Source: Parolsenella sp958406235
Lineage (GTDB): Bacteria; Actinomycetota; Coriobacteriia; Coriobacteriales; Atopobiaceae
DNA length: 64,000 nucleotides
Direction: 5' to 3'
Assembly (NCBI RefSeq): GCF_039062465.1
Contig: NZ_JBCLNF010000004.1
Coordinates: 62,001-126,000 of the forward strand
In this document: one piece after another, positions 8,919-17,847 of the stretch
Layout of the letters: each line of letters begins with the position of its first letter
Numbering within the stretch: the stretch's first letter is position 1
Program-made: the position numbers and the translations under genes
Notes under the pieces: model-generated
Database searches by the model: none
The model's input: the letters and a program-made list of their open reading frames with translations, nothing else
Told to the model about the DNA's origin: nothing

Positions 8919-9032
8919 GGTTCCTCCCGCCACTCGTTGAACGTGGCGGAATCATCGCCTGAAAGCGGTCCCGAAAATGGCTCGCTCGCGAGAAAGTCCC
9001 ACGCGCTCAAACCCAAATCAGACACGTTCCCA

Positions 9033-9054
9033 ACACGTTTTGCGCAAAACGTGT
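9033..9054. promoter_or_regulatory. perfect 22-bp palindrome, likely operator of the tad operon
   Basis: Two halves ACACGTTTTGC and GCAAAACGTGT form a perfect 22-bp inverted repeat with no spacer. A half-site ACACGTT repeats 11 bp to the left at 9022-9028, one helical turn away. The site is about 115 bp upstream of the first tad gene. It looks like a repressor or activator operator; the binding protein is unknown and no -35/-10 pair is convincing nearby. Confidence 0.55.
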
Positions 9055-9109
9055 CATAGTGCGTCAAACAGACTGTTGATAACTATGGTTTTCGCAGGTA
9101 GAACGCTTA

Positions 9110-9160
9110 TAAAAGCAAGCTGGCGAGCGCCCCAGAAAGACACTCGCCAGCTCAAAAATC
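9110..9160. terminator. bidirectional intrinsic terminator after rsgA
   Basis: A 10-bp perfect stem (AGCTGGCGAG at 9118-9127 with CTCGCCAGCT at 9143-9152) is followed on the minus strand by a T-rich run (TTGCTTTTA). On the plus strand the stem is preceded by AAAA and followed by CAAAAATC. It would end rsgA transcripts before the tad operon. Confidence 0.7.
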
Positions 9161-9177
9161 TTTATTGTCTTGATTCC

Positions 9178-9281
9178 GCCGTCCGCTCGCCCGGGCCGCC
9201 CCGGCCGCCCGCTCGCACCGACCGCGCCGCTCGCCCGGACCGCGCCGCCCGCTCGCCCGGACCACGCCAGGCGCCCAGCGC
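9178..9281. repeat. GC-rich degenerate tandem repeats directly after the rsgA stop
   Basis: Read on the minus strand, about four degenerate units built on GGTCCGGGCGAGCGG follow the rsgA stop codon, separated by variable GC-rich spacers. They lie between the stop at 9282 and the terminator near 9150. No reading frame across them looks like a gene. Together with the palindrome and the terminator this accounts for the gene-free stretch 8919-9281. Confidence 0.55.
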
Positions 9282-10469
9282 CTACAGCGTCACGTCCGGA
9301 TCGAGCGTGTCCGCGCTCCTGCGCATCTCCGCGGCAAGTGCGAGATACGCTTCGAGCCGTATCCCATCGAGCTCGCCCGCCGCCTCGGCCTCCCTCACGG
9401 CACAGCCCGGTTCTTCGCCGTGCGTGCAGTCGTGGAACCTGCACTCGCCCGCAAGCTCGGCAATCTCGGGGAACGCAAGCGCAAGGCCGCGCTCGTGACC
9501 CACAAGCGGTAGGCTCCTGAGGCCCGGCGCGTCGCAGATAACGCCCGCACCCGGAAGCTTCACCATCATGCGCGCGACCGTCGTGTGGCGGCCCATATCG
9601 TCGCGCTCGCGAACAGCAGCCGTGGCAAGAGCGTCCTGCCCGAGCAAGGCGTTCAGCAGCGTCGACTTGCCCGCGCCGCTCTCCCCCAGGATAAGGGCGA
9701 TCGTTTGCTCCGGCACAAGGGCGCGCACGCCATCCAGGCCCTCACCCTCGGCAGAGGAGGTCACCACGACGTCGACGCCCTCGCCTGCGAGCCTGCGAAC
9801 GCGCTCGACATCGCACTCGAGTTCCTCCGCCGTTCCCTTGCGATCCGCCTTGGTGAGCACCACGGACGCGCGGCAGCCGCAGTCACGGACGAGCACGAGC
9901 GAACGCGCGATGCGCGCAAGCGCGAGCTCCCCCTCGCCCAGGGCCGCCACGATGATGACCTCGTCGAGATTCGCCGCGAGCGTCTGGAACTCTCCGCGCT
10001 TGCCTCCGCGCCACCGCGCGAACGCACACCTGCGGGGAAGAACCTCGTGGATGACGCCCATGTCGTGCGTGGGGTCAACGGCGACCGCTACCCAATCGCC
10101 GACGGTCGGCATGATGCCCGCCTCGGCGGCAGCGCCCTTCGCGAAGTCCACGGCATGCTCCGCGCGAAGCGTCACGCCCTCGCACGCCACGAGCGGGAAG
10201 CTCCTGTCGAGGCGCACCACGCAGCCCAACGCGAGGGTTGCGGCGACGCCATCGCCCAGGCGCGAGGCCACGCGCTCCCGCGCGCCCTCGAACGCAGCAA
10301 GCTGCTCGTCGCTCGGTCGCACGTCACCAAAACCGGGCACGTTCGCCAGTTCATCCACGGCAGGCAGCCCCGCCAGGATCTCGTCGCGAGACGCGCGCGA
10401 GGCGCCGCCCCCGTGGGAGCGACGCCTCGGCTGCTTGGTTGACCTGCTCTTTGCCGGTCTCTTTCCCAT
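9282..10469 (-). CDS. rsgA: ribosome small-subunit biogenesis GTPase RsgA
   Basis: The 395-residue product is a circularly permuted GTPase that checks late maturation of the 30S subunit. The G4 motif LTKAD (205-209) comes before G1 GESGAGKST (262-270) and G3 DAPG (313-316), the permuted order of this family. An OB-fold precedes it, and the C-terminal zinc site is C343, C348, H350, C356. The N-terminal 30 residues are basic (MGKRPAKSRSTKQPRRRSHG) and may aid RNA binding. It is somewhat longer than the usual 290-350 residues. It is four bases downstream of the ATPase gene and probably shares its transcript. Confidence 0.93.
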   Translation of the reverse strand: MGKRPAKSRSTKQPRRRSHGGGASRASRDEILAGLPAVDELANVPGFGDVRPSDEQLAAFEGARERVASRLGDGVAATLALGCVVRLDRSFPLVACEGVTLRAEHAVDFAKGAAAEAGIMPTVGDWVAVAVDPTHDMGVIHEVLPRRCAFARWRGGKRGEFQTLAANLDEVIIVAALGEGELALARIARSLVLVRDCGCRASVVLTKADRKGTAEELECDVERVRRLAGEGVDVVVTSSAEGEGLDGVRALVPEQTIALILGESGAGKSTLLNALLGQDALATAAVRERDDMGRHTTVARMMVKLPGAGVICDAPGLRSLPLVGHERGLALAFPEIAELAGECRFHDCTHGEEPGCAVREAEAAGELDGIRLEAYLALAAEMRRSADTLDPDVTL

Positions 10470-10472
10470 GCG

Positions 10473-13154
10473 TTAGTCTTCCTTCTCCACAGAGCGCATG
10501 ATGGCCTTGTAGATCTCGATGAACGGGATGATCAGGAAGGCGATGCCCAGCGCGGTGAGGGAGCCCTTGAGCTCGAGGCCCGGCACACCAAAGAACATCA
10601 TCGAGAGCGGCTCAAACTCGACCACGATGAGGGTCAGCACGAGCGCGAGGGCAGAGGCGGCCCAGAGCCAGCCGTTCTGCTTCTTCATCGTGAAGATCGA
10701 CTGACGACGGCTGCGCATGTTGAAGCAGTGGAAGATCTCGACCATGTTGAGCGTGATGAACGCCATCATGACGCCCTCTTCATCCGCGGTACCGGCAATC
10801 ATGTCCGCGATGTTGATGTAGCCCATGTCGAAGTACACGCCCGCGAAGAAACTCGCGAGGACAAGCACCGTGATGATGATGCCCTGGACCACGCAGTCGA
10901 GACCCATGTGACCAGCGAAGACGCCGTCAGAGGCCTTGCGCGGCTTGCGGCGCATAATGTCGCCCTCGGCGTCCTCCATGCCCAGCGCCAGAGCCGGGAA
11001 GCAGTCCGTCACGAGGTTAACCCACAGCAGCTGGACCGGCTGGAACAGCGTGAAGCCAACGAGCGTGGCGACGAAGACCGAGAAGACCTCGGCGAGGTTC
11101 GCGGAGAGCAGGAACTGGATGACCTTGCGGATGTTGTCGTAGATGCGACGGCCCTCTTCGCACGCGGAGATGATCGTGGCGAAGTTGTCGTCCGCAAGCA
11201 CCATGTCGGCGACGTTCTTGGTAACGTCGGTGCCGGTGATGCCCATGCCCACGCCGATGTTGGCGCGCTTGATGGAGGGAGCGTCGTTCACGCCGTCGCC
11301 GGTCATGGCGACGATCATGTCACGGCTCTTCCATGCCTCGACGATGCGCGTCTTGTGCTCGGGCTGGACGCGGGCGTAGACACCGTAGTCCTCGATGTGG
11401 GCGTCAAGCTCTTCGTCCGTCATGCGGTCAAGCTCGGCGCCGGTGATCGCCTGCGAGCGATCCTCGATGATGCCGAGGTTCTTGGCGATTGCCACGGCGG
11501 TGTCGATGTGGTCGCCCGTGATCATGACGGTGCGGATGCCGGCGGTGTGGGCCTCGTCGATGGCGGCGGCCACCTCGGGACGCTCAGGGTCGATCATGCC
11601 GGAGAGACCGCAGAACGTAAGGTCCTGCTCAAGGGCGTCAGCGGAGAAGTTCGTGGGCTTGGCCTCGTAGTGGCGGCAAGCAAGCGCGAGCACGCGCAGG
11701 GCCTGGTCTGCCATGGCCTTGTTGGCCGAGAGGAGCTCAGTGCGCTTCTCGTCAGTGAGGGGCACGATCTTGTCCCCATCGAAGATCGAGGTGCAGCGGC
11801 CAATCACGACGTCCGGGCCACCCTTGGTGTACTGCTCGAACTCATTGTCGAGAGTCTCCACCACGACGGACATCATCTTGCGGCCGGAGTCGAACGGAGC
11901 CTCGCCCACGCGCGGGTGCTCCTCGACAAGGCCCGTGAGGCCCGCCTTGCCCGCGTCGTTCACGAGAGCGCACTCGGTGGGCTCGCCCACGGCCTCGCCA
12001 GCCTCGGCATCCCACTTGGCATCAGAGCAAAGGGCCATGCCGGAGAGGAGCTTCTCCTCGGGGGCGGCGAGCAGGTGATCGACGACGGTCATCTTGTTCT
12101 GCGTGAGGGTGCCCGTCTTATCCGAGCAGATGACCTGGGTGCAGCCGAGGGTCTCGACCGCGGAAAGGTTGCGGATGATCGCCTGACGACGGGCCATTTT
12201 GGTGACGCCGAGCGACAGGACGATGGTCACGACGGCGACGAGGCCCTCGGGAATGGCGGCGACGGCGAGCGACACGGCCACCATGAAGGTGTTGAGCAGA
12301 AGCGTGGGCTCCTCGGCCATGTTGCCGAAGCCGTGACGGAGGACGTCGACCGCAAAGATGACGACGCAGATCACGATGACGAGCTTGGTGAGGATGTGAG
12401 ACAGCTCGTCGAGCTTGACCTGGAGCGGGGTGAGCTCCTCCTTGGCGTCCGAGAGAGCGCCCGCGATCTTGCCCATCTCGGTGTCCATGCCCGTGGCAAC
12501 GACAACGGCGCGGCCGCGGCCGTAGACCACGGTGGAGCCCATGTAGCACATGTTCTTGCGGTCACCCAGGGGCACGTCATCGGCATCGGCGGCGAGCTCG
12601 ATGGCCCCGGCATGCTTCTCGACCGGGACAGACTCGCCGGTAAGCGCCGCCTCCTCGATCTTCATGGAGGCGCTCTCGATCACGCGGCAGTCCGCCGGGA
12701 CGGAGTCACCGGCCTCGAGCAGGATGACGTCGCCGGGCACGAGCTCGGATGAGTGCAGCATGACGAGCTTGCCGTCGCGCATGACCTTGGACTGCGCGGC
12801 GCTCATCTCCTGCAGGGCCGCGAGGGCCTCCTCGCTCTTAGCCTCCTGGATGACGCCGAGGGCGGAGTTGATGATGACGACCGTCATGATGATGATGACG
12901 TCCGCGAAGTCGACCTCGCCCTGAATGGCGCCCGTCACCGCGCTGATGGCCGCCGCAGCGATGAGCATGATGACCATCGGATCGGCCATCTGCTGGAAGA
13001 AGCGGATCCACAGCGGGGTCTTCTCCTCTTCCTTAAGTTTGTTGGGGCCGAACTTCGCGGCACGGGACGCGGCCTCCGCGCTGGTGAGACCAGCGGTGGC
13101 GTCAGTCTCCTGAGCGCTCAGGACCTCGGCGGATGTAGATAGGTATTCTCTCAA
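10473..13154 (-). CDS. P-type cation-transporting ATPase, calcium (type II) family
   Basis: The 893-residue product is a type II P-type ATPase, most like bacterial calcium pumps. Features (numbered from the TTG start): cation ATPase N-terminal domain (1-60), TGES actuator loop at 172-175, membrane motif PEGL at 302-305, phosphorylation site DKTGT with D345, MTGDGVNDAPSIKRANIG hinge, and C-terminal membrane helices. The TTG start at 13154 has a perfect AGGAGG six bases upstream; an ATG at 13220 does not, so I prefer TTG. The PEGL motif and the aligned helix M6 (NLVTDCFPALALG) favour calcium over sodium/potassium, but the ion is inferred. It likely heads an operon with rsgA. Confidence 0.88.
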   Translation of the reverse strand: MREYLSTSAEVLSAQETDATAGLTSAEAASRAAKFGPNKLKEEEKTPLWIRFFQQMADPMVIMLIAAAAISAVTGAIQGEVDFADVIIIMTVVIINSALGVIQEAKSEEALAALQEMSAAQSKVMRDGKLVMLHSSELVPGDVILLEAGDSVPADCRVIESASMKIEEAALTGESVPVEKHAGAIELAADADDVPLGDRKNMCYMGSTVVYGRGRAVVVATGMDTEMGKIAGALSDAKEELTPLQVKLDELSHILTKLVIVICVVIFAVDVLRHGFGNMAEEPTLLLNTFMVAVSLAVAAIPEGLVAVVTIVLSLGVTKMARRQAIIRNLSAVETLGCTQVICSDKTGTLTQNKMTVVDHLLAAPEEKLLSGMALCSDAKWDAEAGEAVGEPTECALVNDAGKAGLTGLVEEHPRVGEAPFDSGRKMMSVVVETLDNEFEQYTKGGPDVVIGRCTSIFDGDKIVPLTDEKRTELLSANKAMADQALRVLALACRHYEAKPTNFSADALEQDLTFCGLSGMIDPERPEVAAAIDEAHTAGIRTVMITGDHIDTAVAIAKNLGIIEDRSQAITGAELDRMTDEELDAHIEDYGVYARVQPEHKTRIVEAWKSRDMIVAMTGDGVNDAPSIKRANIGVGMGITGTDVTKNVADMVLADDNFATIISACEEGRRIYDNIRKVIQFLLSANLAEVFSVFVATLVGFTLFQPVQLLWVNLVTDCFPALALGMEDAEGDIMRRKPRKASDGVFAGHMGLDCVVQGIIITVLVLASFFAGVYFDMGYINIADMIAGTADEEGVMMAFITLNMVEIFHCFNMRSRRQSIFTMKKQNGWLWAASALALVLTLIVVEFEPLSMMFFGVPGLELKGSLTALGIAFLIIPFIEIYKAIMRSVEKED

Positions 13155-13370
13155 GATTGCCCTCCTGGTTTTCAGGCGCGAGCCAGATTGATGCCCGATC
13201 ATAATTCCCAGGAAGGGCAAGGGCTCATCAAGGTTGCCGTGGTTCGCGCGTTGTCAAATCTTTTCAATGATACCCAACTCGACGGGCTCTCACCAATCAA
13301 GCACGCCATGCTCTCAAACCACGCAACCAGACGCTAGGGAGCCTGCCGCCACCACGCAGACTCCGCGCGA

Positions 13371-13459
13371 CTGAAAAAGGGACTGTCCCTTTTTCAGCTT
13401 CAACGGCTCGCCTCCCCTGCGCGCCGGCGCGGGCCGACAAAGGGACTGCCCCTTTGTCA
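13371..13459. repeat. two-module inverted-repeat element, copy 1 (REP-like)
   Basis: Module A at 13371-13397 is a perfect inverted repeat: CTGAAAAAGGGAC, one central T, then the complement. Module B at 13436-13458 pairs GACAAAGGG with CCCTTTGTC over a five-base centre and is followed by AACTT. The same modules occur at 43114-43156. The element lies in the gene-free region 13155-13668 between two divergent genes. The rest of that stretch shows no gene, only low-complexity sequence and the ribosome binding sites at either end. Module A could also act as a two-way terminator (GGGAC stem followed by TTTTT). Confidence 0.75.
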
Positions 13460-13668
13460 ACTTGCACGCAAAAGCTGGAGGCCAGGCCCCATCAAGGGCC
13501 ATGTAAATGCCTATCGCATCGAAGTCAACCGTATCTAGCTGCGATTATTCATTCAGTCTTTACGTGTTGCTAGCACATTCGACCACGCTTCATGTTTTAC
13601 AATTCCTCTTGGAGTATGGAATGGAAGGGCCATGTGCCCAACAACGATCCAGGAGGGAGTCAGGCAGC

Positions 13669-14661
13669 GTGAAAATCCTCTTCTACGACGCCCGTGACTA
13701 CGACCGAGATTCTTTCGACGCCCAACTCAAGAACTATCCCAACATCAAGATCGACTACATCGAGGCCGACCTCTCGCCCGTCACCGCCTCGCTCGCTCGC
13801 GGCTATGACGCGGTCTGCGCCTTCGTCAACTCCGACGCCTCCGCCATGGCGCTCGAGATCCTTCGCGGCTTTGACGTGAAGCTCGTCCTCATGCGCTCCG
13901 CCGGCTTCGACGCCGTCAACGTGCCCGTCGCCAAGGACCTCGGCATGACGGTCCTGCGCGTCCCGGCCTATTCGCCGGAGGCCATCGCAGAGCAGGCCAT
14001 CGGCCTGGGCCTCTGCGCAGCCCGCCGCATCCACAAGGGTTACGCCCGCGTCCGCGAGAATGACTTCTCCCTCCAGGGCCTCCTCGGCGTCAACCTCCAC
14101 GGCAAGACCGCCGGCATCGTCGGCACCGGCAAGATCGGCGCCGCCATGGTCCGCATCTGCAACGGCTTTGGCATGAAGGTCCTCGGCTATGACGTCTACC
14201 AGAACCCCTCCCTCGAGGGCATGGTCGAGTACGTCGAGCTTGACGAGCTCCTCCGCAGGTCCGACCTCATCTCCCTGCACTGCCCGCTGTTCGACAGCAA
14301 CCGCCACATGATCAACGCCGACGCCATCGACAAGATGAAGGACGGCGTGATCTTCATCAACACCGCCCGTGGCGGCCTCGTTGACACCAAGGCCCTCATT
14401 GAGGGCATCCGCTCCGGCAAGATCGGCGCGGCCGGCCTCGACGTCTACGAGGAGGAGGGCGACAACGTCTTCCGCAACCGCTCGAACACCATCATCGAGT
14501 CCGTCACCTCGACGCTGTGCTCCTTCCCCAACGTCGTCATGACGAGCCACCAGGCGTTCTTCACCAAGGAAGCCCTCGCCTCGATCGCCAAGACCACGCT
14601 CGACAACGCGACCGCGTTCATGAATGGCGAAGAGCTCCCCAAGCCCGCTGTCGTCTGCTAG
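13669..14661 (+). CDS. ldhA: D-lactate dehydrogenase (D-2-hydroxyacid dehydrogenase family)
   Basis: The 330-residue product reduces pyruvate to D-lactate with NADH. The NAD-binding motif GTGKIG is at 152-157 with the acidic D175, and the catalytic Arg234 (NTARGGLVD), Glu263 and His294 (TSHQAFF) are all in place. Length and motifs fit D-LDH closely. I chose the GTG at 13669, with AGGAGG 12 bases upstream, because the product then begins MKILFYDARDYD like the family; an ATG at 13507 would add 54 unrelated residues. It lies just before pyruvate kinase, so the two may serve the last steps of lactate fermentation, but a terminator separates them. Confidence 0.92.
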   Translation: MKILFYDARDYDRDSFDAQLKNYPNIKIDYIEADLSPVTASLARGYDAVCAFVNSDASAMALEILRGFDVKLVLMRSAGFDAVNVPVAKDLGMTVLRVPAYSPEAIAEQAIGLGLCAARRIHKGYARVRENDFSLQGLLGVNLHGKTAGIVGTGKIGAAMVRICNGFGMKVLGYDVYQNPSLEGMVEYVELDELLRRSDLISLHCPLFDSNRHMINADAIDKMKDGVIFINTARGGLVDTKALIEGIRSGKIGAAGLDVYEEEGDNVFRNRSNTIIESVTSTLCSFPNVVMTSHQAFFTKEALASIAKTTLDNATAFMNGEELPKPAVVC

Positions 14662-14668
14662 CAAACCC

Positions 14669-14700
14669 GCGCTGCCCTCCCCGACGAGGCAGCGCTTTTA
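14669..14700 (+). terminator. intrinsic terminator after ldhA
   Basis: GCGCTGCC at 14669-14676 pairs with GGCAGCGC at 14688-14695, followed by TTTTA. It lies eight bases after the ldhA stop. Confidence 0.8.
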
Positions 14701-14823
14701 ATATCTAGCCCCTTTGGGCAGCCAGGCGCGCGCAAAAGTCGCCCGCGCCGAGCAGGCGGAACCCCCATTCCGCCCCCGGGTGTCAGGCATGGGGTCCGGC
14801 ACTCGTCACGCGAAAGGAAAGAA

Positions 14824-16305
14824 ATGCAGTCCAAGAAGACCAAGATCGTCTGCACCATGGGTCCGGCCACCGAAGACGAGGCCGTCCTCGCCGAGCTCAT
14901 CAAGGCCGGCATGAACGTCGCCCGCTTCAACTTCTCCCACGGCTCCCACGATTACCACCGTGCCGGCGTCGAGCGCGTCCGCAAGGTCTCTGCCGAGCTT
15001 GGCATCCCCGTCGCCATCATGCTCGACACCAAGGGCCCTGAGGTCCGCACCGGCGTGCTCGAGAACGGCGAGAAGGTCCACTTCGAGACCGGCGACAAGA
15101 CCATCATCACCACTGATGATGACGTCATCGGCAACCACGAGCGTTTCTCCCTCGACTTCAAGAACCTCCCCAACGAGATCAAGCCGGGCGACCGTATCCT
15201 GATCGACGATGGCCTGCTTGAGTTCGACGTCGACTCCATCGACGGCACCGACATCCACTGCACCCTCGCCAACTCCGGCGACCTGGGCGAGCGCAAGGGT
15301 GTCAACATCCCCGGCGTCGACATCTCCCTCCCCGCGGTGACTGACCGCGACCGCGAGGACATCATCTTCGGCTGCGAGGTCGGCATCGACGCGATCGCCG
15401 CCTCCTTCATCCGCGACGGCAAGGGCGTCGAGGAGATCCGCCAGATCTGCCACGAGCACGGCCGCGACAACGTCTCGATCTACCCGAAGATCGAGTGCGC
15501 CCTCGGCATCGAGAACTTCGACGACATCCTGGCCCACGCCTCCGGCTGCATGGTCGCCCGCGGCGACCTCGGCATCGAGATTCCGCCCGAGAAGGTGCCG
15601 CACGCGCAGAAGGAAATGATCCGCAAGTGCAACGCCGCCTACAAGCCGGTCATCACCGCCACGCAGATGCTCGACTCCATGATCCGCAACCCGCGCCCGA
15701 CGCGCGCCGAGGTCAACGACGTCGCCAACGCCGTCATGGACGGCACGGACTGCGTCATGCTCTCCGGCGAGACCGCCGCTGGCAAGTATCCGGTCGAGGC
15801 CGTGAAGATGATGGCCTCCATCTGCCGCGAGACCGAGCAGTTCCTGCCCGAGCGTCACAGCTACCACGAGCGCGGCGGCGTCCGTGACGTCAACGGCTCC
15901 ATCGGCTTCGCCGCTGTGACCACCGCCAACCGCGTGGGTGCCAAGTGCATCGTCGCCCCCACCGAGAGCGGCCGCACTGCCCGCCTCATCTCCAACTTCC
16001 GCCCGAAGCTGCCGATCTTTGCTGTGTCCCCGCACGATGAGACCGTCCGTAAGTGCTGCTTCTACTGGGGCGTCACCGTCCTTCCCGGAACCGCCCAGGG
16101 TGCCATTGACGTGACCGTCCGCCAGGCCCTCGACCTCATCCACAAGAAGGGCCTCGTGAACGAGGGCGACCTCGTCTGCGTCACCGCCGGCGACCCGCAC
16201 ACCGCGCCGTCCCAGGGTGATTACATCACCTCGACGAACATGCTGCTCGTGGCGCAGGTCCCCTCTGGCGAAGCAGCTGTCGCTGGCAACAAGCACGAGC
16301 TGTAA
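14824..16305 (+). CDS. pyk: pyruvate kinase
   Basis: The 493-residue product converts phosphoenolpyruvate and ADP to pyruvate and ATP. It begins with the family start TKIVCTMGPATED and NFSHGSHDYH, has DTKGPEVRTG, the active-site lysine and acid region IYPKIECALGIENFDDI, MVARGDLGIEIP and the signature ITATQMLDSMIRNPRPTRAEVNDVANAVMDGTDCVMLSGETA. A C-terminal allosteric-type domain follows (TESGRTARLISNFRPKLPIFAVSP). AAAGGAAAG lies just before the ATG. It stands alone between two terminators. Confidence 0.96.
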   Translation: MQSKKTKIVCTMGPATEDEAVLAELIKAGMNVARFNFSHGSHDYHRAGVERVRKVSAELGIPVAIMLDTKGPEVRTGVLENGEKVHFETGDKTIITTDDDVIGNHERFSLDFKNLPNEIKPGDRILIDDGLLEFDVDSIDGTDIHCTLANSGDLGERKGVNIPGVDISLPAVTDRDREDIIFGCEVGIDAIAASFIRDGKGVEEIRQICHEHGRDNVSIYPKIECALGIENFDDILAHASGCMVARGDLGIEIPPEKVPHAQKEMIRKCNAAYKPVITATQMLDSMIRNPRPTRAEVNDVANAVMDGTDCVMLSGETAAGKYPVEAVKMMASICRETEQFLPERHSYHERGGVRDVNGSIGFAAVTTANRVGAKCIVAPTESGRTARLISNFRPKLPIFAVSPHDETVRKCCFYWGVTVLPGTAQGAIDVTVRQALDLIHKKGLVNEGDLVCVTAGDPHTAPSQGDYITSTNMLLVAQVPSGEAAVAGNKHEL

Positions 16306-16404
16306 GCCTCGCGCCAAAGAGCCATTGACGGCCGGCGCAAAGCCACTAGGCCATAAGTCGCGACGCAGGTCGCAACGCGAATCAGTCACTCCCAAGTGAC
16401 AACA

Positions 16405-16438
16405 AGGCGCCCCGAGCCATCAGGTTCGGGGCGCCTTT
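16405..16438. terminator. bidirectional terminator between pyk and the convergent dehydrogenase
   Basis: AGGCGCCCCGA at 16405-16415 pairs perfectly with TCGGGGCGCCT at 16426-16436, with TTT on the plus side and TTG on the minus side. It sits between two convergent genes and can serve both. Confidence 0.8.
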
Positions 16439-16494
16439 CATGTGTCGAGCCAGCTGTTTGCGCGAACGCGCGTGTGCAAGCGGGGCCGAAGCCT

Positions 16495-17685
16495 CTAGAG
16501 CTTACGGGGCGTGGGCTCCACGCAACGATGCGCATGGACCGCCTCAAGCGCCCTGGCCTGGCCCGCGGCGTCCCCGGCAAGGAGGGCCCTGCCATACGCG
16601 TCCGCGTCGAGGATGGCGATCTTGAATCGCTCGGGAGTGAAGCCATAGGGAGCGCGGCCCCACTCGTTGGTCTTCTGAGCGCGCTCGACGATCCCCTCAA
16701 GCGCATCCTCACCGCACTCAAGCTCGCCAAGGGTCACCGGGAGACCAAGGGTGCGGTTAAGCGCCGCGTACTCGACGAGGCTCTCCGCCTGGTCATCAAA
16801 CGCCTTGAGAACGAGCACGCCAAACGAGACGACCTCTCCGTGAAGATGGCGCTCCGCTGCCTTCCCCATGCCCGTATAGGCGTTATAGAAGGCATGCGCC
16901 GTGCTCGAATTGAAGTAGTAGGCGCCCTCGGCGGCACCGAGGTTCGTCGTCATGTTCGAGACGAGGCCCGTGGAGACGATGATGTCGAGGACGATCTGCT
17001 CGAACTCATAGCTCGACTCACCCGCGCGCTTATCCGCGAGGGCCTTCTCGGAATAGTCGAGCAGAGGGCGCTCGCACGACACCGCGAGCGCACGACCCAT
17101 GAGCGGCGTGTGGGGCAGGTCGAGGTCTCGGCTCGAAAGCTCGACCTCAGGCTGCTTGGAGAGCGCGTCTCCGATGCCCGCCCAGAAGTAGTCGTCAGGG
17201 CTCTCCGAGATGACCTTCGTGTCGATGAAGGAGTGGATGGGCGGCTCCTTGGGCAGGAAGTAGTTATCGACCGAGCCATCCTCCTTGTAGAAGACGCCGA
17301 TCGCCGTCACGGGAGCGCAGTTCGAGGCGACGGTGGGGAACGTGAAGAGGGGCTTGCCAGCGAGCTCCGCGATCTCCTTGCTCTCGTCGATGGCGCGGCC
17401 GCCGCCCATGCCAAAGACCATGTCAGCCTCGGCGACACGCGGATCCTGGGCGATTCGAGCAGCCGACGCGTGCGTGGACTGGCCGCCATACCAGATGAAG
17501 CCGAGTATCTCGACGTCTGTGCCCTCAAGAGCGTCCGAGAGGCGCGGGCCGGCCTTCTCCATAGCGGTCTTTCCGCCAATCACGACGGCCTTGCGCCCGA
17601 AGCGGCGCGTGACCTCGGGCACTGCCTTATAGGCATCAACACCCACGGTGTAGCTGGGCAGGTAGTTGATAGTCGTAAGCTCCAT
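16495..17685 (-). CDS. gldA: iron-containing alcohol dehydrogenase, glycerol-dehydrogenase type
   Basis: The 396-residue product is a GldA-type NAD-dependent dehydrogenase. It has the nucleotide loop GMGGGRAID at 92-100 and a metal site that can be read as D173 (GIGDALSK), H264 (STAHAFYNAY) and H282 (HLHGEVVSFG), the positions used by glycerol dehydrogenases. The ATG at 17685 has GGAAGGA six bases upstream; a start 30 bases earlier lacks one. The GntR gene lies just upstream on the same strand, so it may control this gene, but a hairpin separates them. Substrate is inferred from family: glycerol or a related small polyol or ketone. Confidence 0.8.
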   Translation of the reverse strand: MELTTINYLPSYTVGVDAYKAVPEVTRRFGRKAVVIGGKTAMEKAGPRLSDALEGTDVEILGFIWYGGQSTHASAARIAQDPRVAEADMVFGMGGGRAIDESKEIAELAGKPLFTFPTVASNCAPVTAIGVFYKEDGSVDNYFLPKEPPIHSFIDTKVISESPDDYFWAGIGDALSKQPEVELSSRDLDLPHTPLMGRALAVSCERPLLDYSEKALADKRAGESSYEFEQIVLDIIVSTGLVSNMTTNLGAAEGAYYFNSSTAHAFYNAYTGMGKAAERHLHGEVVSFGVLVLKAFDDQAESLVEYAALNRTLGLPVTLGELECGEDALEGIVERAQKTNEWGRAPYGFTPERFKIAILDADAYGRALLAGDAAGQARALEAVHAHRCVEPTPRKL

Positions 17686-17760
17686 GCACGTCCTTCCCCC
17701 GATGGTGACAGTCAAGACAAGCCAAGCCCTCTTGGAGAAAGGCGTTGTTGGACATGAGAA

Positions 17761-17798
17761 ATGTCGCCGTCAAGGATTAACAATCCCGACGGCGACAT
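17761..17798 (-). terminator. hairpin downstream of the GntR gene
   Basis: ATGTCGCCGTC at 17761-17771 pairs perfectly with GACGGCGACAT at 17788-17798. Reading on the minus strand it is followed by TTTCTC, a weak U-tract. It probably ends or attenuates gntR transcription before the dehydrogenase. Confidence 0.6.
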
Positions 17799-17847
17799 CA
17801 AAGAAGGGTCAAAAGAGAGCGCGGCAAACACACTGTTTAAAAGGCCA

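Noticed and set aside
9064..9444. A frame encoding GRPGRPGR-type sequence after rsgA
   Set aside because: Frame-shifted reading of the rsgA end and GC repeats; collagen-like look is an artefact.
13371..13397. Insertion sequence end
   Set aside because: No transposase frame or paired terminal repeat lies nearby; it is a short dispersed repeat.
13314..13502. A 62-codon frame with KGQSL motifs
   Set aside because: The motif is only the translation of the inverted repeats; no binding site and no homology expected.
14806..16395. A 529-codon minus-strand frame antisense to pyk
   Set aside because: Shadow of pyruvate kinase.
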